Assembly: GCA_041402005.1 (NCBI GenBank)
Contig: JAWKTB010000009.1
Location: 1 to 52,080 of the forward strand
Source: JAJRXR01 sp041402005
GTDB lineage: Bacteria > Planctomycetota > Phycisphaerae > Phycisphaerales > UBA1924
Direction of reading: 5' to 3'
DNA length: 52,080 nt
Shown here one piece after another: positions 1 through 8,081 of this stretch. The first letter of the stretch is position 1; every line of letters starts with the position of its first letter. The translations under genes were made by a program, and so were the position numbers. Below the pieces are notes generated by a model that did not search any database, had not been told where the DNA came from, and saw nothing but the letters and a program-made list of their open reading frames with translations.

Positions 1-1124
1 CCCGGCATCCAGCACTCGATGTCGACCATGTCGGCGTTCTTGACGCCCAGGTCCGCCGTGCAGCATTGGAGGAGGCGGTGGGGCAGGCCCAGGGTCTGCA
101 GGAACTCCTCGACGTACCCGATCATCTTGGTGTGCCAGGCGCGTGATTCAGCTTCATCAGCCCGGCAGATGACGACCTGCTCGACCTTGTCGAACTGGTG
201 GATGCGGTACAGGCCGGCGGTGTCCTTGCCCGCGGCGCCGGCCTCACGCCGGAAGCAGGTCGAGACCGTCACGTACTTGAGGGGGAGATTGTCCTCGTCG
301 AGGATTTCGTTCTGGTGGAGGCCCATGAGGCCGACCTCGCCGGTGCCGGTGAGGAAGAGGTCGTGTCCGCCGCCGCGGCTGGTCTCTTCGACGTGGTAGG
401 CCTGCTCGCGACCGGCGGGGAAGAAGCCCGTGCCGGTCATGGCTTCCTCGCGCACGAGGACGGGGACGGACATGGGCGTGAAGGCGTGCCTGTCGGCCAT
501 GAAGTCGAGGGCGTAGCGCAGGATCGCCTGGTGGAGGCGCATGCCGAGGCCGGTCAGAATGTAGGAGCGCGTGCCCGCGAGCTTGACGCCCCGGGGGAAG
601 TCAACGAGGCCCAGGTCACGGCAGAGCTCGATGTGGGTCTTGGGCGCGAAGCCCTTGTTCTGCTCGAACGTCTTGTTCCAGTCCCAGCCCTCGGGCGCCC
701 AGCGCTTGATCTCGACGTTGTCGTCGGCCGACGTGCCGACAGGGACGTCGGGGTCGGGGGGCAGCGGGACCTGGAGCAGCAGCGCGTCGAGCTCGGGCGA
801 GACGTCGGCAATGCGGGCCTCGAGCTGCTGGATCTCGGATTTGAGCTTCGCGGGGGCGGCCTTGAGGGACTCGACCTCGGTCTCGAGCGCGGCCTTCTCG
901 TCACCCTCGGCCTTCTTGAGGCGCCCCATGAGCTGGCCGATCTTCGGGCCCGATTCCTTGGCGAGCTTGTTCTGCTCGGCGCGGAGGGTCTCGGCCTTGG
1001 TCATGAGGTCGCGCTTGGCGGCGTCGAGTTCGAGGATGCGGTCGATGTCGACGTCGTAGTTCTTCTTGCGGGCGCCGTCCTTGAAACGGGCCGGGTCTTC
1101 GCGCAGGGCCTTGAGGTCGATCAT
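1..1124 (-). CDS. serS: Seryl-tRNA synthetase, 3' end cut off by window edge
   Basis: Charges tRNA-Ser with serine in the cytoplasm (class II aminoacyl-tRNA synthetase). The reading frame starts at an ATG at 1124 (MIDLKALREDPARFKDGARK) and is open to base 1, about 374 residues; the family is usually 420-430 residues, so roughly the last 50 are missing. The N-terminal third is the charged helical arm that binds tRNA (residues about 30-110). Class II motif 1 lies around TPMSVPVLVREEAMTG and motif 2 is seen as CFRREAGAAGKDTAGLYR; motif 3 lies beyond the window. It is divergent from the downstream secretion ATPase, with 237 bases between them. Confidence 0.95.
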   Translation of the reverse strand, partial: MIDLKALREDPARFKDGARKKNYDVDIDRILELDAAKRDLMTKAETLRAEQNKLAKESGPKIGQLMGRLKKAEGDEKAALETEVESLKAAPAKLKSEIQQLEARIADVSPELDALLLQVPLPPDPDVPVGTSADDNVEIKRWAPEGWDWNKTFEQNKGFAPKTHIELCRDLGLVDFPRGVKLAGTRSYILTGLGMRLHQAILRYALDFMADRHAFTPMSVPVLVREEAMTGTGFFPAGREQAYHVEETSRGGGHDLFLTGTGEVGLMGLHQNEILDEDNLPLKYVTVSTCFRREAGAAGKDTAGLYRIHQFDKVEQVVICRADEAESRAWHTKMIGYVEEFLQTLGLPHRLLQCCTADLGVKNADMVDIECWMP

Positions 1125-1208
1125 GGGAGACGAGTGTAGAAGGGCGACGCGATGCGGAGTGTCGGCGGTCGCGGCGATGACGAGCAGAGAAGAGAAGATG
1201 GAGCGTGG

Positions 1209-1252
1209 GGAGCCCCTCACCCCGGCCCGCTCCCCAGAGGGGAGAGGGAGGC
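1209..1252. repeat. Dispersed intergenic repeat, copy 1
   Basis: The sequence agCCCCTCACCCCGGCCC followed by gCTCCCCagaGGGGAGaGGGAGG recurs almost unchanged at 3114-3160. The second half forms a CTCCCC/GGGGAG hairpin. Both copies lie in gaps on either side of the FHA-GspE gene. This looks like a dispersed palindromic element rather than a gene; any function is unknown. Confidence 0.6.
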
Positions 1253-1361
1253 GGGGATCACGCTCGACGCGGGGACGTGACGATCTGACGAAGCGTGCTC
1301 GGCTCGGGGCGGGGGTTTGCTAGGATTGGGCCGCGGTGGAGGGAGGGTGCGGGACCCCGGC

Positions 1362-3038
1362 ATGAGCAAGCTCCAGATCCGGCTCGCGGACGGGCGAGGA
1401 CGCCCCATCCGCCTCAAGGACGACCCGATCACGATCGGGCGCCACCCCGACAACCGCCTGCGTCTGAAGGACGACATGGCGTCGCGCCATCACTGCGTGA
1501 TCGAGCCGGACGGGCGGGGCGGGCACCGTCTTCGGGATCTGGGCTCTCGCAACGGGACGAAGCTGAACGGGATGCGGGTGACCGAGTCGCGTCTGGGCGA
1601 CGGGGACTGCATCCGGATCGGGGCGATCGAGTTCATCGTGGAGGCGCGGGAGTCGGCGGTACACGCCGCGGCGGCGGCGCAGTCGGACGCTCACCAGGGC
1701 AACGGCGAGAGCGAGACGGCGACGAAGGTCGCCCGGGCCCGCAAGAAGGCGCAGGAGGAGAACGCCGAGTGGGTCAAGGAGATCCGGGGCGTGATCGAGG
1801 CGATGCCCGCGCCCGAGGCGGGGGACGAGTCGCTGCAGCTTGTTGACGCGCGGGGGCAGAACACCTCGGCGCTGGCGGGGGCGGCGGACGGGCCTCTGGC
1901 GATGAACCTGCTCCTGCGGGCGGCCAGCCGCACGCGGGCGACGGACATCCACGTCGAGCCCAAGGCGGACGTGTTCAACGTTCGGATGCGCGTGGACGGG
2001 CAGATGGTCTGGATCGTCGAGCTGCCGACGAAGGTCGGGGAGCTGATGTCGGGGCTGATCAAGACGGCGTGCCACATGCAGGCGGCGTCGCGCGACGCGA
2101 TCCAGGAGGGGCATTTTTCGTGCCGGTTCCCGGATCGAAGGTGTGAGTACCGCGTGAGCTTCACGCCGAGCGTGCATGGGCAGAAGCTGGTGGTGCGGGT
2201 GCTGGATCAGCGTGGCGTGCCGATGGCGCTGTCGGACCTCGGGATGGTCGGGTATATGGAGGAGCGGATCCGGGCGGTGACGAACATGGACGCGGGGATG
2301 ATCCTCGTGTGCGGGCCGACGGGTTCGGGCAAGACGACGACCTTGTACAACGCCCTGCGGGAGATCGACCGGGACACCCGCAACGTGATCACGATCGAGG
2401 ACCCGGTGGAGTACCAGCTCGAGGGCGTGACGCAGATCCCGATCGACGAGAAGCGGGGGAACACGTTCAACACGCTCTTGCGAAGCGTGCTGCGTCAGGA
2501 CCCAGACGTGCTGCTGCTGGGCGAGGTGCGTGACGAGGAGACCGCCCGGACGGCGATGCAGGCGGCGATGACGGGGCACCTGGTGTTCTCGACGGTGCAC
2601 TCGAAGGACTCGATCTCGGCGGTGTTCCGTCTGCTGGACCTCAAGGTCGAGCCGTACCTGGTGGCGAACTCCCTGAACCTGGTGCTGGCCCAGCGGTTGG
2701 TGCGGGTCTTGTGCGAGCACTGCAAGCGGGAGGTGCCGGTGGCGCCCGGGCTCTCGACGAAGATGGGGCGGTTCCTGGGGAATAAGAAGACGCTGTACCA
2801 GTCGGTGGGATGTCGGCGGTGCATCAACACGGGGTACCGGGGGCGTCAGGCGCTGTTCGAGCTGCTGGACGTCAACGACGACCTGCGGGATCTGATCCTG
2901 GCGAACCCGAGCATCCAGGCGATGAAGAAGGTGATTGCCGAGGGTCTGTTCACGACGCTGACGCAGTACGGGTTCCGCATGGCGGCGGAGGGGATCACGT
3001 CGATGGACGAGGTCGAGCGCGTGACGGGGATGGGGTGA
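1362..3038 (+). CDS. FHA domain-GspE/PilB-type secretion or pilus ATPase fusion
   Basis: Predicted hexameric cytoplasmic ATPase driving type II secretion or type IV pilus assembly, 558 residues. An N-terminal FHA phosphothreonine-binding domain occupies about residues 1-95 (GRHPDNRLRLKDDMASRHHC, then LRDLGSRNGTKLNG). The GspE core follows: Walker A GPTGSGKTTT at about 317-326, an Asp box (ITIEDPVEY), Walker B LLLGEVRDEETA and a His box (STVHS). A zinc-binding CEHC...CRRC module lies at about 450-488, as in GspE. The ATG at 1362 is chosen because the FHA fold starts right after it; a TTG at 1317 is also in frame. In most GspE/PilB proteins the N-terminal domain is of the MshEN type, so the FHA domain is unusual and suggests control by a Ser/Thr kinase. 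No other secretion genes flank it. Confidence 0.9.
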   Translation: MSKLQIRLADGRGRPIRLKDDPITIGRHPDNRLRLKDDMASRHHCVIEPDGRGGHRLRDLGSRNGTKLNGMRVTESRLGDGDCIRIGAIEFIVEARESAVHAAAAAQSDAHQGNGESETATKVARARKKAQEENAEWVKEIRGVIEAMPAPEAGDESLQLVDARGQNTSALAGAADGPLAMNLLLRAASRTRATDIHVEPKADVFNVRMRVDGQMVWIVELPTKVGELMSGLIKTACHMQAASRDAIQEGHFSCRFPDRRCEYRVSFTPSVHGQKLVVRVLDQRGVPMALSDLGMVGYMEERIRAVTNMDAGMILVCGPTGSGKTTTLYNALREIDRDTRNVITIEDPVEYQLEGVTQIPIDEKRGNTFNTLLRSVLRQDPDVLLLGEVRDEETARTAMQAAMTGHLVFSTVHSKDSISAVFRLLDLKVEPYLVANSLNLVLAQRLVRVLCEHCKREVPVAPGLSTKMGRFLGNKKTLYQSVGCRRCINTGYRGRQALFELLDVNDDLRDLILANPSIQAMKKVIAEGLFTTLTQYGFRMAAEGITSMDEVERVTGMG

Positions 3039-3113
3039 GCGAAGACGCCGAGGCTGAGCGTGCGAAGCCTCGGGTGTCGTGCGGGGAGAAGGAGGAAGAA
3101 ATGAGGAAGAGGA

Positions 3114-3160
3114 GGGGAGCCCCTCACCCCGGCCCTCTCCCCGGAGGGGAGTGGGAGGGA
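3114..3160. repeat. Dispersed intergenic repeat, copy 2
   Basis: Second copy of the element at 1209-1252: agCCCCTCACCCCGGCCCtCTCCCCggaGGGGAGtGGGAGGga. It sits just downstream of the FHA-GspE gene, and may act as a transcript-end hairpin. Confidence 0.6.
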
Positions 3161-3203
3161 AAGGCCCTGCCGCGTTGTTCGCGCGGGAGGGCGATGTTGT
3201 TTC

Positions 3204-3254
3204 GGGCCGGTTGGAAACCGGCCCCACTGAAGACGGCCGGTTGGAAACCGGCCC
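3204..3254. repeat. Two tandem copies of a 20-bp palindromic element
   Basis: GGCCGGTTGGAAACCGGCCC occurs at 3205-3224 and again at 3235-3254, separated by ten bases. Each copy is a near-perfect inverted repeat (GGCCGGTT/AACCGGCC). They lie between the convergent FHA-GspE gene and the osmC-like gene. They may act as a bidirectional terminator or be mobile palindromes; no poly-T follows. Confidence 0.6.
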
Positions 3255-3267
3255 TACCGGGGGGAGG

Positions 3268-3819
3268 TCAGCTCGCGAGCTTGGCGTCGATGCGCACCGG
3301 CTTGGCCAGGTTGTAGTAGTTGGGCGAGGTCTTGCGCACGAACTCGAGGATGTCGGCGAGCTGCTTGTCGGTCGCGTCGGCGTCCACGTGGAACGTGCAC
3401 CGTACGGACTCGTAGCCGGGCACGACGCGGGCGTCGATCGCGAGGAAGCCCCGCAGGTCGATGTCCCCCTCGGTCTCGATCGAGAGCGAGCGGAGCTCGA
3501 TGGCGTTGACCGAGGCAGCGGCGACGAAAGTCGCCATCAGGCAGGAGTTGACTGCGGCGAAGAGGTATTCCTGCGGGTTGGCGAACTGGTTGGTCCCCAG
3601 CAGCTCCCGGGGCTCGTCGACGCAGAGGGTGAAGTCCTTGGGCTTGTGGACGCCCCCGAGGCTCCAGCCCTTGACGCGCGAGTCGGACCGGGCGCCCCCT
3701 TTCCACGTCGTGGTCACGGCGAAACGGGTCATGCCCTGCTTCGGGTCCGCCTTGATCCGCTCGACGAGGTCCGTGAGGGCCTGGGTGTCGATGCCATTGA
3801 TGCGGGTGGTGGTCTGCAT
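3268..3819 (-). CDS. OsmC/Ohr-family protein
   Basis: A 183-residue cytoplasmic OsmC-family protein, a fold used for thiol-dependent hydroperoxide reduction. The start at 3819 (MQTTTRINGIDTQALTD) is preceded by AAGGAG about ten bases upstream. The first active-site cysteine is present in FAAVNSCLMATF. The position of the usual second cysteine (CPVS-like in OsmC) reads VRKTSPNYYNLAKP, so the resolving cysteine appears replaced by serine; this variant is common in OsmC-like subfamilies and makes peroxidase activity uncertain. It is divergently transcribed from a TetR regulator that probably controls it. Confidence 0.85.
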   Translation of the reverse strand: MQTTTRINGIDTQALTDLVERIKADPKQGMTRFAVTTTWKGGARSDSRVKGWSLGGVHKPKDFTLCVDEPRELLGTNQFANPQEYLFAAVNSCLMATFVAAASVNAIELRSLSIETEGDIDLRGFLAIDARVVPGYESVRCTFHVDADATDKQLADILEFVRKTSPNYYNLAKPVRIDAKLAS

Positions 3820-3841
3820 GTCGGAACTCCTTGTGTCTCTG

Positions 3842-3861
3842 GCGGACGTGTCTGCGTCCGC
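3842..3861. promoter_or_regulatory. Inverted repeat in osmC-tetR gap, candidate operator
   Basis: GCGGACG (3842-3848) and CGTCCGC (3855-3861) form a perfect 7-6-7 inverted repeat 22 bases upstream of the OsmC-family start codon. The spacing suits binding by a TetR dimer. Further upstream, TTGACTT is repeated at 3896 and 3918, 22 bases apart. The operator role is inferred from position and symmetry only. Confidence 0.35.
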
Positions 3862-3988
3862 ACGAATAAGAGCGTGCGGCGTGACGCGGGGACACTTGAC
3901 TTGCGGTCCATGTTGGGTTGACTTCTGGTCAAGGCGCTCGGAAAGGGCGCCATGACCCGGGCGATCCGGAGAGCGATCGGAGGGCGAG

Positions 3989-4561
3989 ATGCGGGTCTCG
4001 AGCCGCGAGAAGATCATCCAGACGGCCCACGACCTGTTCTACCGGGACGGGTTCCTGGCGGTCGGGCTTGACCAGATCCTGGACGAGGTGGGCGTCACCA
4101 AGACGACCTTCTACAACCACTTCGAGAGCAAGGAGGGGCTCGTGCTCGAGACGCTCCGCTGGCACGACCAGTGGTGGAAGGACAAGTTCCGCGAGATGCT
4201 GCGTCGGCACGGCGGGGACACGCCGCGGGGCCAGCTCGAGGCGATCCCCGAGGCGATCGAGGAGACCCTGACGACGCCCGGCTTCAACGGGTGCATCTTC
4301 GTGAACGTCGCGGTGCAGTTCCCGTTGCCCCACGACCCGGCGCATGTGGCGGCGGCACGCCACAAGGTGGAGATGGAGACGATCCTCCGCGAGCTGGCGG
4401 GGTACGCCGGGGCCGACGATGCGGCGGCGCTCGCGTCGGAGCTGGCCCTGATCATCGAGGGCGCGTACGTGACCCGCCAAGTCTCGGGGCGTCCGGACAC
4501 GGGTGAGATCGCCCGACGCCTGGTTCGCAGCGCGGTGGATCGGCGGTTGCCGAGTGGGTGA
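3989..4561 (+). CDS. TetR/AcrR-family transcriptional regulator
   Basis: A 190-residue DNA-binding regulator. The N-terminal helix-turn-helix is clear: REKIIQTAHDLFYRDGF followed by LDQILDEVGVTKTTFYNHF (residues about 6-50). The C-terminal two thirds is helical and probably binds a ligand. It is divergent from the OsmC-family gene with 169 bases between start codons, which is the classic arrangement for local repression. The inducer is unknown; given the neighbour, an electrophile or peroxide is plausible. Confidence 0.9.
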   Translation: MRVSSREKIIQTAHDLFYRDGFLAVGLDQILDEVGVTKTTFYNHFESKEGLVLETLRWHDQWWKDKFREMLRRHGGDTPRGQLEAIPEAIEETLTTPGFNGCIFVNVAVQFPLPHDPAHVAAARHKVEMETILRELAGYAGADDAAALASELALIIEGAYVTRQVSGRPDTGEIARRLVRSAVDRRLPSG

Positions 4562-4564
4562 GGG

Positions 4565-4819
4565 TTACGAGCGGGCTGCGCGGTGGCTCGAGGGGAGGAA
4601 CCCCATCCGCGTCAGGAACGCGGTGGCGTCGATGACTTCCTCGAGCGTGAAGGCGGCGAGCTCGGGCGTGGCCTCGTCCTCGGACTTGAGGAGGGCGGGC
4701 GAGGTGTACCGCCCGTCGTGCTCGGCGGCATGGCGAGCCGCGGCGGCAAAGGCGCCCTCGGCGGCCTCGATGAGACGGTCCGCGTTCAGCGGGGTCGGGT
4801 TGTTGGAGGGCTTCTTCAT
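4565..4819 (-). CDS. Small hypothetical protein, 84 residues
   Basis: Start at 4819 (MKKPSNNPTPLNADRLIEAA), with an excellent AAAGGAGG ribosome-binding site eight bases upstream; an upstream in-frame ATG at 4837 has no such site. The protein is soluble, Ala/Glu-rich and probably helical, with no recognisable domain. It ends three bases after the TetR gene (convergent). Function unknown. Confidence 0.7.
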   Translation of the reverse strand: MKKPSNNPTPLNADRLIEAAEGAFAAAARHAAEHDGRYTSPALLKSEDEATPELAAFTLEEVIDATAFLTRMGFLPSSHRAARS

Positions 4820-4915
4820 GGCTCGTCCTCCTTTCAAGAGGTGTGTGCCGTCTTACAGAACGTCTCTGCGCTCGACGGCATTCCTCTCATTTTGATGGTG
4901 GAAATGAGGCGGGGA

Positions 4916-5707
4916 TTACGCCTGGATGAGGCGGGCATCACGCCAGGCGGGAAACTCGCCACGCCAGGCCCGGAGGGCGGCGGGGTCGATCTCCACGCTC
5001 AGGACGCCCGGCTCGCCCCCCAGCTCGCCCAGGATCTCGCCCCGGGGTGAAACGCCGATCGTGCCCCCCACGTAGTTCAGGTGGGGGTCGGGGCCCGTCC
5101 GGTTGACGGCGAGGACGAACGCCTGGTTCTCGATGGCCCGCGCGATCGCCAGGGCACGCCAGTGTTGCTGGCGGGGCTCGGGCCAGTTGGCCCCGATCGC
5201 CATGACCTCGGCGCCACGGAGCATCCCCAGGCGGAACAGCTCGGGGAATCGCAGGTCGTAGCAGACGGCGGGGCAGACCTTGAGCGCGTCATCGGAGTTC
5301 GGGATGGGCCAGTCGAAGAGCGTGACCTCGTCGCCCCCGGTGAAAGCCTCGGGCTCTTTCCCGAAGGAGAACGGATGGATCTTCTTGTAGTCGCACACCA
5401 CGCGCCGTCCGGGCGCGGCGGCGGTCAGGTTGTTCGTCGCGTGCGAGCAGTGGCAATCACGAACCGGTCTTCCTCCCAGCACGATCGCGCCGAGATCGTC
5501 GGCGAGATCCAGCAGGTACTCGAGCGTCCCAGCGGCGTGGGGCGCGGTGGTGTCAACGTTCAATGAAAAGCCAACCGCAAACATTTCAGGAAGCACGACG
5601 AGGTCGCCCGGCTCGATCGGCGCGGACGCGATCAGGCGGTCCACACGCTGGAAGTTCTCTCGCGGGTCCTCCCACGCGATGTCGGGTTGCACGAGGTGGG
5701 CGCGCAT
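4916..5707 (-). CDS. Carbon-nitrogen hydrolase, omega-amidase (Nit2/YafV) type
   Basis: A 263-residue nitrilase-superfamily enzyme that hydrolyses a C-N bond; the closest subgroup by eye is omega-amidase acting on alpha-keto-glutaramate-like substrates. The catalytic triad is visible: Glu in VVLPEMFAVGF, Lys in CDYKKIHPFSFG and Cys in VCYDLRFPELF. A second Glu-containing region (GGTIGVSPRGEIL) is also typical. The start MRAHLVQPDIAWED at 5707 matches the usual N-terminus of the family; the longer open frame upstream is not coding. It is divergent from maf. Confidence 0.88.
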   Translation of the reverse strand: MRAHLVQPDIAWEDPRENFQRVDRLIASAPIEPGDLVVLPEMFAVGFSLNVDTTAPHAAGTLEYLLDLADDLGAIVLGGRPVRDCHCSHATNNLTAAAPGRRVVCDYKKIHPFSFGKEPEAFTGGDEVTLFDWPIPNSDDALKVCPAVCYDLRFPELFRLGMLRGAEVMAIGANWPEPRQQHWRALAIARAIENQAFVLAVNRTGPDPHLNYVGGTIGVSPRGEILGELGGEPGVLSVEIDPAALRAWRGEFPAWRDARLIQA

Positions 5708-5814
5708 CGGCGGACGATAGCGCCGGGGGCGAGGGAGAGACGCAACCGGGGCGGGTCGGCGTGGGTACGATCCGGTCGCGGGGGGGAGTCTTGGGCCAGG
5801 AAGGCGGGGCAGTG

Positions 5815-6489
5815 ATGGAGACGTTGAAGGCGCGGTTCGGCGCCGAGGCAGGGGGGAGCGGGGGGGACATGGGGCGCACGCCCCGTGCAAGGATTCTGCT
5901 GGCCAGCCGCTCGCCGCGGCGGCGCGAGCTGCTCCAGTCGCATGGCTACGACTTCCGCGTCGCCCAGACGGGCGTGGACGACGGCTTGCTGCACACCGAC
6001 GACCGGGACGCCGTGAGCTGGGTGATGTCGCTCGCCTTCCTGAAGGCCGCGGCGGCGCTGGCGAAGCACGCGGACGAGGACTGGGCCACGCTGGTGCTCG
6101 GGGCGGACACGGTCTGCGTCGTGGACGGCGTCATGTTCGGGCAGCCACGCGACCAGCACGACGCGGGACGCATGATCGAGACGATGACGGGGCGTGAGCA
6201 CGAGGTGCTGACCGGCGTCGCCCTGGTCTGCCCCAAGACGCGCCGACGCGAGCTCTTCGTGGACCGGGCGGTGGTGCACGTCGGCGACGTGACGTCGAGC
6301 ATGCGTGACGAATATCTCGCGACCGGACTCTGGCGAGGCAAGGCCGGCGCGTACAACCTCGGCGAGCGGATCGACGCGGGCTGGCCCATCGAGTACGAGG
6401 GCGACCCCACCTCGATCATGGGCCTGCCCATGGCGACGCTGGCGGCACGGATCGAGGACTTTCTCGCGGCGGCCTCTGACGCCGCCTGA
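5815..6489 (+). CDS. maf: Maf-family nucleoside triphosphate pyrophosphatase
   Basis: House-cleaning enzyme that hydrolyses non-canonical or modified nucleotides (dTTP/UTP/m7GTP pyrophosphatase family), 224 residues. Hallmarks: the ILLASRSPRRRELL loop near residue 25, the catalytic LVLGADTVCVVDG region, a TGREHEVLTGVAL segment and the final GLPMATL. The start at 5815 follows GGAAGGCGGGG; about 20 residues precede the Maf core, slightly more than usual. The conserved YNLGERID replaces the common YAIQG segment. Confidence 0.93.
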   Translation: METLKARFGAEAGGSGGDMGRTPRARILLASRSPRRRELLQSHGYDFRVAQTGVDDGLLHTDDRDAVSWVMSLAFLKAAAALAKHADEDWATLVLGADTVCVVDGVMFGQPRDQHDAGRMIETMTGREHEVLTGVALVCPKTRRRELFVDRAVVHVGDVTSSMRDEYLATGLWRGKAGAYNLGERIDAGWPIEYEGDPTSIMGLPMATLAARIEDFLAAASDAA

Positions 6490-6557
6490 CGGGTCCGAGA
6501 AGCTCGCGCCGTCCGGATTCGCTCGCCCGAACCCCACCCCTGGGGTAGTGTCAGAGT

Positions 6558-6998
6558 GTGAACGGATCTGGAACCATCGCGCCGGCGTGGCTCGTCCTGC
6601 CCATGGCGGCGGTGGCGCTGCTGATCATCGCCGGGCACATGCAGGCGATGTGGGAGGCGGCACGCCAGGGGCTCATGCCCGCCAGCCGCGTGCGGATCCG
6701 CACCGTCAACGGCTTCGTGATGATGATCACGACTTGCCTGGCCGCGTACGGGTTCGGGATCGTCACGCCCAGTCGGGCGGGGATGTTCGTGCTTGCGTGG
6801 ACGGCGGTCGCGGGGCTGATCGCGATCGTGGTGATGCTCGCGGTGATCGACGTGCTGAACACGGCGCGTCTGACCTGGCGGGAGGGGCGCGAGGCGCGTC
6901 GGGCGCTGCGGGACAAGGTCGCGAGGGAGATCGCCGAGGTCCGTGCTCGTGCGGGCGAGGGGCTACGCTTGCCCCATGACGACGTCGGCGAGGGCTGA
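6558..6998 (+). CDS. Small integral membrane protein, unknown function
   Basis: A 146-residue protein with three predicted transmembrane helices (about residues 9-27, 50-66 and 75-97), followed by a charged, Arg/Glu-rich cytoplasmic tail (EGREARRALRDKVAREIAEV). No family recognised. Its 3' end overlaps the lpxK start by 23 bases, so the two are probably translated from one message; a link to envelope biogenesis is only positional. Confidence 0.7.
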   Translation: MNGSGTIAPAWLVLPMAAVALLIIAGHMQAMWEAARQGLMPASRVRIRTVNGFVMMITTCLAAYGFGIVTPSRAGMFVLAWTAVAGLIAIVVMLAVIDVLNTARLTWREGREARRALRDKVAREIAEVRARAGEGLRLPHDDVGEG

Positions 6999-8043
6999 GT
7001 CGCGGTCGGGCGCCATCCCGGGCGCCATCGGACGCGCGCTGGCGACCGCCTACGAGCGAGAGATCGGGCGACGCAACAGACGCTACGACGCGGGCGTCGG
7101 TGTGGTGCACGTCGGGCGCCCGGTCATCTCCGTCGGCAACCTGTCGGTCGGCGGGACGGGAAAGACGCCGCTCGTCACGTGGATCGTGCGCCGACTGCTT
7201 GACGAGGGGCGCCGCCCCTGCATCGCGATGCGCGGCTACCGGGCCAAGGGGGGGATCGCGGACGAGGCGGCGATCTACCGCAAGCGGTTCCTCGATCTGC
7301 CGATCGTCGCCCAGCCCGACCGGACCAAGGGGCTCGAGGAGCTGTTCGCGACGTCCGAGGGGCGTGGCGTGGACTGCGTCGTGCTCGACGACGGGTTCCA
7401 GCATCGGCGGATCGCGCGGGACCTGGACATCGTGCTCGTGGACGCGACGCGCTCGCCCTTCGAGGATGCGTTGCTGCCCTCGGGGTGGCTGCGCGAGCCG
7501 GTGACCTCGCTTGAGCGCGCGGGGGCGGTGGTGATCACGCACGCGGAGCATGCTTCGGACCGGGTCGAGACCCTGCGCGCGCAGGTCGGTGAGCTTGCGC
7601 CCGGTGTCTCGATAGGTGTCACGCGGCACGAGTGGACCGGGCTCGACGTGCAGCGTCACACCGAGGACGAGGATCTGCCTCTCGAATGGCTCGAGGGGCA
7701 GAAGGCGCTGGCGGTGTGCGCGATCGGGAACCCGGACGCGTTCTTGGCGGAGGCCGAGCGCCTGCTCGGCGATCGCCTGGTCGGGGCGGTGACGCTCCGC
7801 GACCACGACAGGTACGAGCGGGGGACGGTGCACCGCCTGATGCGTCGGGCGCGATCATCGGGCGCGGACGTGATCCTCACGACCGAGAAGGACTGGGTGA
7901 AGCTGGCGCGGGTGCCGGCGGCGGAGTGGCCCTGCTCGGTCGCCCGCCCCCGCCTGGAGCTCTCCTTCGACGAGGGGGGCGAGACGCTCGCGACGCTTGT
8001 GAGCGAGGCGGCGGGCGTGGGCGTGGGGGCTCAGCGCCCGTAG
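6976..8043 (+). CDS. lpxK: Tetraacyldisaccharide 4'-kinase
   Basis: Phosphorylates the 4' position of the lipid A precursor at the inner membrane (lipid A pathway), 355 residues. The P-loop is seen in SVGNLSVGGTGKTPLVTW (about residues 50-67). The conserved LDDGFQHRRIARDLDIVLVD and LLPSGWLREP segments are also present, as is ILTTEKDWVKL near the C-terminus. The ATG at 6976 is chosen over an upstream in-frame start at 6943. With hldE downstream it forms a lipopolysaccharide gene group, consistent with a Gram-negative envelope in planctomycetes. Confidence 0.93.
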   Translation: MTTSARAESRSGAIPGAIGRALATAYEREIGRRNRRYDAGVGVVHVGRPVISVGNLSVGGTGKTPLVTWIVRRLLDEGRRPCIAMRGYRAKGGIADEAAIYRKRFLDLPIVAQPDRTKGLEELFATSEGRGVDCVVLDDGFQHRRIARDLDIVLVDATRSPFEDALLPSGWLREPVTSLERAGAVVITHAEHASDRVETLRAQVGELAPGVSIGVTRHEWTGLDVQRHTEDEDLPLEWLEGQKALAVCAIGNPDAFLAEAERLLGDRLVGAVTLRDHDRYERGTVHRLMRRARSSGADVILTTEKDWVKLARVPAAEWPCSVARPRLELSFDEGGETLATLVSEAAGVGVGAQRP

Positions 8044-8081
8044 ACTTTGCCCGCGTCGATGACGCCCCGGTGAACCCCACG

